Positions 60,329 to 64,000 of a DNA stretch of 64,000 bases are shown in pieces. The position numbers and the translations under genes are program-made. A model generated the notes under the pieces. That model saw only the letters and a program-made list of their open reading frames with translations, did not search any database and had not been told where the DNA came from. Source of the DNA: Scolanthus callimorphus (lineage: Eukaryota; Cnidaria; Anthozoa; Actiniaria; Edwardsiidae); assembly GCA_033964015.1 (NCBI GenBank), contig CM066912.1, positions 33,731,205 to 33,795,204 of the forward strand, given 5' to 3'. The number at the start of each line of letters is the position of its first letter. Positions within the stretch are counted from its first letter, which is position 1.

Positions 60329-60603
60329 GGTAGCCTGTCGCGCAACTGCACAGTTGTCCTGCGCATGTCAAATCAAAGAAGTGTCATCCCGTAACGATGG
60401 CCAGCCAAGGCTAAAAACCTCGAAAACAAATCGTATAGAATCTCGCTACTTTTCAATCCATCCGACCATGCTTTTTAGCTTTACATATTCTTAAATAGTT
60501 ATCTGATGGATGCTGATAATGCAGTGATCGCTCCTGGAGCACGCGCGTATCATGACAGGCTATCCCATTAAAGTGACTAATTGTAAAATATCTACCGACG
60601 TAC

Positions 60604-60793
60604 CTATTGCGGGTCTCCCTGGTGTTAGAGGATCACCACCATAAGAAGTGGTTTTGACTGTTCCCCTCGGCACGGCCGTGCTTGGTAGCCAGTAGGAGTA
60701 CGGGTAAACATTGCGCAAACCCCCAGGAGCCAAGTCCTGCGGGTCAGCATACAGTAGAACACCTACGGCACCTTTTTTCTGAGCTCGCATGAT
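60604..60793 (-). CDS. Glutamate carboxypeptidase II-like exon, protease-associated domain (copy B)
   Basis: A 190-bp exon, acceptor ttgttttcag, donor TAG|gtacgt, phases 0 and 1. Encodes IMRAQKKGAVGVLLYADPQD, LAPGGLRNVYPYSYWLP and SYGGDPLTPGRPAI. It aligns with AxxAGAKGVILYSDPADYxxPG and GDPLTPGYPA. Two defective partial copies lie just upstream (60850-61070). Confidence 0.9.
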
Positions 60794-60844
60794 CTGAAAA
60801 CAATAGCCTGTTGTTAGATGGAAATAAGAGACATTGCTTTGACA

Positions 60845-61078
60845 AATTGGGTAGACTGCAAGTCCTCTGGGGCCCTAGTCCTGTTGGTCGGCAAACAGTA
60901 GCACACCTACGGCACCTTTCCGCTGAGCTTGCATGATCTAAAAACAATAGCCTGTTGTTAGATGGAAATTGCTAATTGGGTAGACTGCAAGTCCTCTGGG
61001 CCTAGTCCTGTTGGTCGGCAAACAGTAGTACACCTACGGCACCTTTCCACTGAGCTCGCATGATCTAAAAACAATATC
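60845..61078 (-). pseudogene. Two tandem pseudo-exon copies of the 60604-60793 exon start
   Basis: Segments of about 122 bp repeat the acceptor and first 20 codons of the neighbouring exon (QAQRKGAVGVLLFADQQD, then TAG). Intron sequence (caatagcctgttgttagatg, aattgggtagactgcaagtc) is duplicated with them. Both copies keep an acceptor-like sequence but hit a stop codon, so inclusion would truncate the protein. Confidence 0.85.
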
Positions 61079-61170
61079 CTATTGTCACTTACCCCATTCA
61101 CACTGGAGCTCAAAACCTAGTATCACACACTGCACAGTGCAAAAACAGAAGCCGCGGATGTGTTTGTTAC

Positions 61171-61293
61171 CTTTGAATTGCGTGACCCCAAGCCAAATCT
61201 CATCACCACAATCTTGCCCGTAATGTTGACACCCATACCAGCGAGAGATTGGAAATCGCGCGACCTTCCGTGAGACGCGAAAACTAAGCCTCC
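61171..61293 (-). CDS. Glutamate carboxypeptidase II-like exon (copy B)
   Basis: 41 codons, phase 0 at both ends, acceptor cattttttcag, donor AAG|gtaaca. Encodes GGLVFASHGRSRDFQSLAGM, GVNITGKIVVMRFGLGSRNS K. It aligns with GDLVYVNYxRxEDFxxLxxxxxxxxGKIVIxRYGxxxRxxK. A possible N-glycosylation site (NIT) is present. Confidence 0.88.
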
Positions 61294-61451
61294 CTGAAAA
61301 AATGAGCTATTAGAAGGAAATTTATTTTGTAATTTATAAGTTCATTTGATTTAAATACAGTGTGACGGTACGACTTACGTGACGACAATTTCGTGACGTA
61401 GAGTACATGTCATTTCCAAACAATAAGTGATGAAAGTACCATCTAAAAGGT

Positions 61452-61655
61452 CCCGGGCTAAACTAGGAAACATGTAGCGCGCAACCGGACACAATTTTGC
61501 CACGCGAGAAACATTGTTGCGCGCGACAAATTTTGTAGCCGGGGAAAAAAACATTTTCTGCCCAAGACACAGGCGTGCGATGTTTCCTAGTTTAGCCACT
61601 ACAGGGAGGCATGAACGGCACACATGTTGCGCGCTACATGTGTCCTTGTTTAGCC
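61452..61655. repeat. Inverted-repeat element, gctaaactaggaaacat arms
   Basis: gggctaaactaggaaacatg is mirrored by atgtttcctagtttagcc at about 61580-61600. A second pair (catgtagcgcgcaac / gttgcgcgctacatg) extends to 61645. Confidence 0.7.
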
Positions 61656-61734
61656 GTAGCTTAGATGTTTACTAACAACCTGCGAGCAGTTCCCTCGACT
61701 ACTTGCATGGGTTGCGTCCCTCTTGGCACAGGGA

Positions 61735-61885
61735 ATTTCTGTAGAAAGCCATCCATGGGAAAAGCTGAATTTCCCATGGTAGAAGAATGGCTATCCATGT
61801 GAATTCCGAACACTTCCAATGCGTGTGCCTTGGGAAATTCAGCTTTTCCCAGGGATGAATTTCTGCAGAAATTCCATGTGCGATT
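61735..61885 (+). repeat. Inverted-repeat element related to 49840-49990
   Basis: Arms gggaaaagctgaatttccca and tgggaaattcagcttttccc. The internal gaattccgaacacttcc is shared with the 49.9-kb copy. Confidence 0.65.
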
Positions 61886-62151
61886 CGCCGAGCGTAAGTA
61901 AGAAAATCCCCGCCTGCCTGTCGTTCAATTCGTTCAGTCGCTCCTGTGTTTGCTAACTTTCGCTCTTTGGTTCTATCTTTTTTTTTTCTCTTTTTCTTTC
62001 TTTTGCTTGTTCTTTCACTAGCTCCGCGGCTATTTCGTTGGTACATTCTTTCACTTCCCTTTCTCTTTCGTTCGCTCGTTCTCTTACTCTCTCGTTCGCT
62101 CGCTACTCCCACTCGCTCGCTCGCTCCTTCGTTCATGGAATAAACTCTTAC

Positions 62152-62264
62152 CGTTACCTCCCCACTCGGGAGTACGCACAGTAGGGGGGTTGGACATCAG
62201 AGTTAGTCTCGTCAGGTAGTAGGGCCTTCTCGTACGGCGCCGACTCGAATAGTTTCTGACCATT
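62152..62264 (-). CDS. Glutamate carboxypeptidase II-like exon (copy B) with 1-base deletion
   Basis: Acceptor ttattttttag, donor ACG|gtaaga. Encodes NGQKLFESAPYEKALLPDET and NSDVQPPYCAYS. One base is then missing in a C run (CTCCC for expected CTCCCC) before what should read PSGEVT, joining GGLVF of the next exon. The length is 113 where 114 is needed for phase 0 to 0. Without the base the frame meets TAA. The family has a matching FSAFSPQGxxxGDLVYVNY region. No exon 1 or 2 was found to the right, up to 64000. Confidence 0.78.
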
Positions 62265-62621
62265 CTAAAAAATAAGGGTACCAATCTCTATGATCTGTAT
62301 ATAAGATCTGGTATACCAGGGGTGCTTTCCCCTGTATTCGACTGGTATTAAGGTGACCTACAAGAGCAGGGCTCAAATTATGATTTTGCCTTGTCAGTGT
62401 TGTGGGTAAAAAATTTGTGAGCTCTGCACTTAGGATGAGCAACTTAGGTTAACGTTTATGTGAGAGACGGGTTCTACGGTTTAACGTCCTTATCCGAGAA
62501 GACGTACCAGGGTACTGTTTAAAGATTTCGCCGCCATTTTTTACTCTGAAGACCTCCATCCGTACCCATACTCCTCATAATACAGTCGAGGTGATACAAC
62601 TGGGCCGACTGAAGCAAGACG

Positions 62622-62687
62622 CATAGTAAACTATTTTCAGTGGTCTTCCCTTCACTCTATAAGCTATGGGAGGAATCGTTGGTTGCC
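62622..62687 (+). repeat. 66-bp exact direct repeat, copy 1
   Basis: catagtaaactattttcagt...atcgttggttgcc is repeated exactly at 62889-62954, 267 bp away. Confidence 0.92.
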
Positions 62688-62888
62688 TTAAAAAGTGAAG
62701 CAAGAAGAAACTTGTAGGGAAGGGGAGGGAGGGGAGAGAAAGAAGGGCACCAACGTTGGGCGAGTGAAGGAAAGATAGGAATAAGAGGACTGGCGTCTAG
62801 GCTCTCTCGAGCGACCTCCGCGAGACTTCGCGTGAAGTGTGACTAATTATTATGCATGCTAGCTTATATCATGGGAAAGACCGCTGAA

Positions 62889-62954
62889 CATAGTAAACTA
62901 TTTTCAGTGGTCTTCCCTTCACTCTATAAGCTATGGGAGGAATCGTTGGTTGCC
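62889..62954 (+). repeat. 66-bp exact direct repeat, copy 2
   Basis: Identical to 62622-62687. The rest of 62300-64000 holds purine-rich tracts (62716-62770), an (AAAAC)n run near 63092-63118 and no recognisable gene. Confidence 0.92.
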
Positions 62955-64000
62955 CGGCAAGGGACGCCGAGGAGTACATGTCGAGTGTCGAGTAATAGCT
63001 AATCATATGATATAAACGTAGCTGATGTAACCACTTTATGTTTATGGATCTTTATGTGCCTGTCTCCTTCCCAATCTCAAAACCCCTCCGAACAAAACAA
63101 AACAAAACAAACAACAAAAAAGAGTATTTTAGGAGTGTAGGCTAGGGCAAGCGCGCACACACAAAATAAAATGCGTAAGACTGTTTAAACTGATAAGATA
63201 GTGCTAGAAGAATCCAAATGGTACATTGCTCAGTCATCTCGTCATGTAGCATTATACATTATGCAGGTTGATAACTGCACCAACCAACACGCCCGAAAAA
63301 GCTTTAAGGGTATTGCGACCAGATTTAACTCCTTAAGTAAACACGCAACGTAGATTCTGTGGTAGAACTTAAAATGGCCGACTCTCTTCCTCTAGGGTTT
63401 TTGAGGTCGAACGACAAAACCATCGGCTAGCGATAAGCTATGACTTGTCACATGGCAACGTAATTCTTGACTGCCCTGAAAGGACCGATCAATGGGTAAT
63501 GCCTTTGAGGACATGTAGAAAAGGTCGTCACTCACACTCTTGCCTCAAATGTGATTGAAAAGGCCTGTTGTGTAGTCTGGAAAAATGGAGAATTTCTCCG
63601 GTTTGAAGATTGGCCGAGGTTGCCACCACGATTAACTACAAAAATAGGAGTAGGAAAAACCAGAGTTGTTGCTTATGAGGGCAAGGCCTAACTATTTGCG
63701 CTTGGAATAAACGGGCCAAAACGAGAAATTTATCCATAGACAAGGGTGTAGCTTGCTAAGGGACTACACGGGCCTGTAGGGGTTCACAGTCTTGAACGGT
63801 AGGCGGCATGGGCGTTACATGGACATGTGACAAAGTACGCGCTGCTGGACAAGTGGAATTTTAGGGTTTTATTTTTCCATAGCCAGAATCGGCGAATGAA
63901 CATCTTCGGGTGTGCAAACAACAACACGCGAAAGTTCCTTGAAAAATTATTAGACGTGGTTGACAAAACATTTTCCTGCAAACCTTTGCAACATGTACAG

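Noticed and set aside
61699..62136. A 145-codon Arg/Lys/Ser-rich frame on -
   Set aside because: Comes from a CT/TTTC-rich tract and an inverted repeat. No conserved features, and it sits in the intron between two carboxypeptidase exons.
1..64000. tRNA or rRNA genes
   Set aside because: No cloverleaf with conserved A and B boxes or rRNA-like segments was seen on reading. A covariance-model scan (e.g. tRNAscan) would be needed to exclude short genes.

Overview
The window looks like nuclear DNA of an intron-rich marine invertebrate, most likely a cnidarian (anthozoan type). This is inferred from short GT-AG exons scattered among long introns, a single-exon class A GPCR, an adhesion-type GPCR tail, a DIRS-like tyrosine-recombinase retroelement, many palindromic MITE-like elements and abundant minisatellites. 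No bacterial-style operon, rRNA or tRNA was recognised. No species can be named from the sequence alone.

Layout. 1-3.6 kb: repeats, two weak exon-like pieces and a foldback element. 3.66-5.42 kb: a 27-bp minisatellite. 6.2-9.1 kb (+): three phase-matched exons forming the C-terminus of an adhesion-type GPCR (TM7, helix 8, cytoplasmic tail, stop). 9.8-14 kb: a cluster of inverted-repeat elements, one of which has a near-identical second copy at 55 kb, plus a broken exon-like piece (-). 14.6-15.6 kb (-): a single-exon class A GPCR frameshifted just before the TM7 NPxxY motif. 16-20.5 kb: mostly intergenic, with one possible first exon at 18.1 kb. 20.6-26.5 kb: a non-LTR retrotransposon reverse-transcriptase fragment split by a roughly 4.9-kb DIRS-like insertion (gag, RT, RNase H, tyrosine recombinase, all on -). 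25.9-45.67 kb: about 19.7 kb of a 12-bp satellite (GATTATCTAGAC and variants) with higher-order organisation, ending at a 100-N assembly gap. The array begins in frame inside the retrotransposon ORF. 46.6-47.55 kb and 53.5-62.3 kb (-): exons of M28-type glutamate carboxypeptidase II-like (FOLH1/NAALAD2 family) genes. The rest is dispersed repeats.

The main gene is the carboxypeptidase. Fourteen exons (62.26 down to 53.51 kb) join with consistent phases from the middle of the ectodomain to the stop codon, and they carry all five zinc-ligand positions. The two exons encoding the N-terminus lie at the wrong end, at 46.6-47.55 kb, downstream of the stop exon. Their phase and sequence would fit exactly onto the first ectodomain exon at 62.26 kb. 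This is either two tandem paralogs, each cut by the window or the satellite, or a rearranged/misassembled locus. Several exons carry single-base indels, mostly in short homopolymers, as does the class A GPCR. Uncorrected assembly errors are therefore a serious alternative to true pseudogenes.

The most unusual structures are: the satellite expanded from within a retrotransposon ORF, which also captured neighbouring sequence as a recurring spacer; a 22-bp minisatellite made of seven tandem copies of a carboxypeptidase splice-donor site; tandem pseudo-exon copies of another carboxypeptidase exon; and the circularly permuted exon order.
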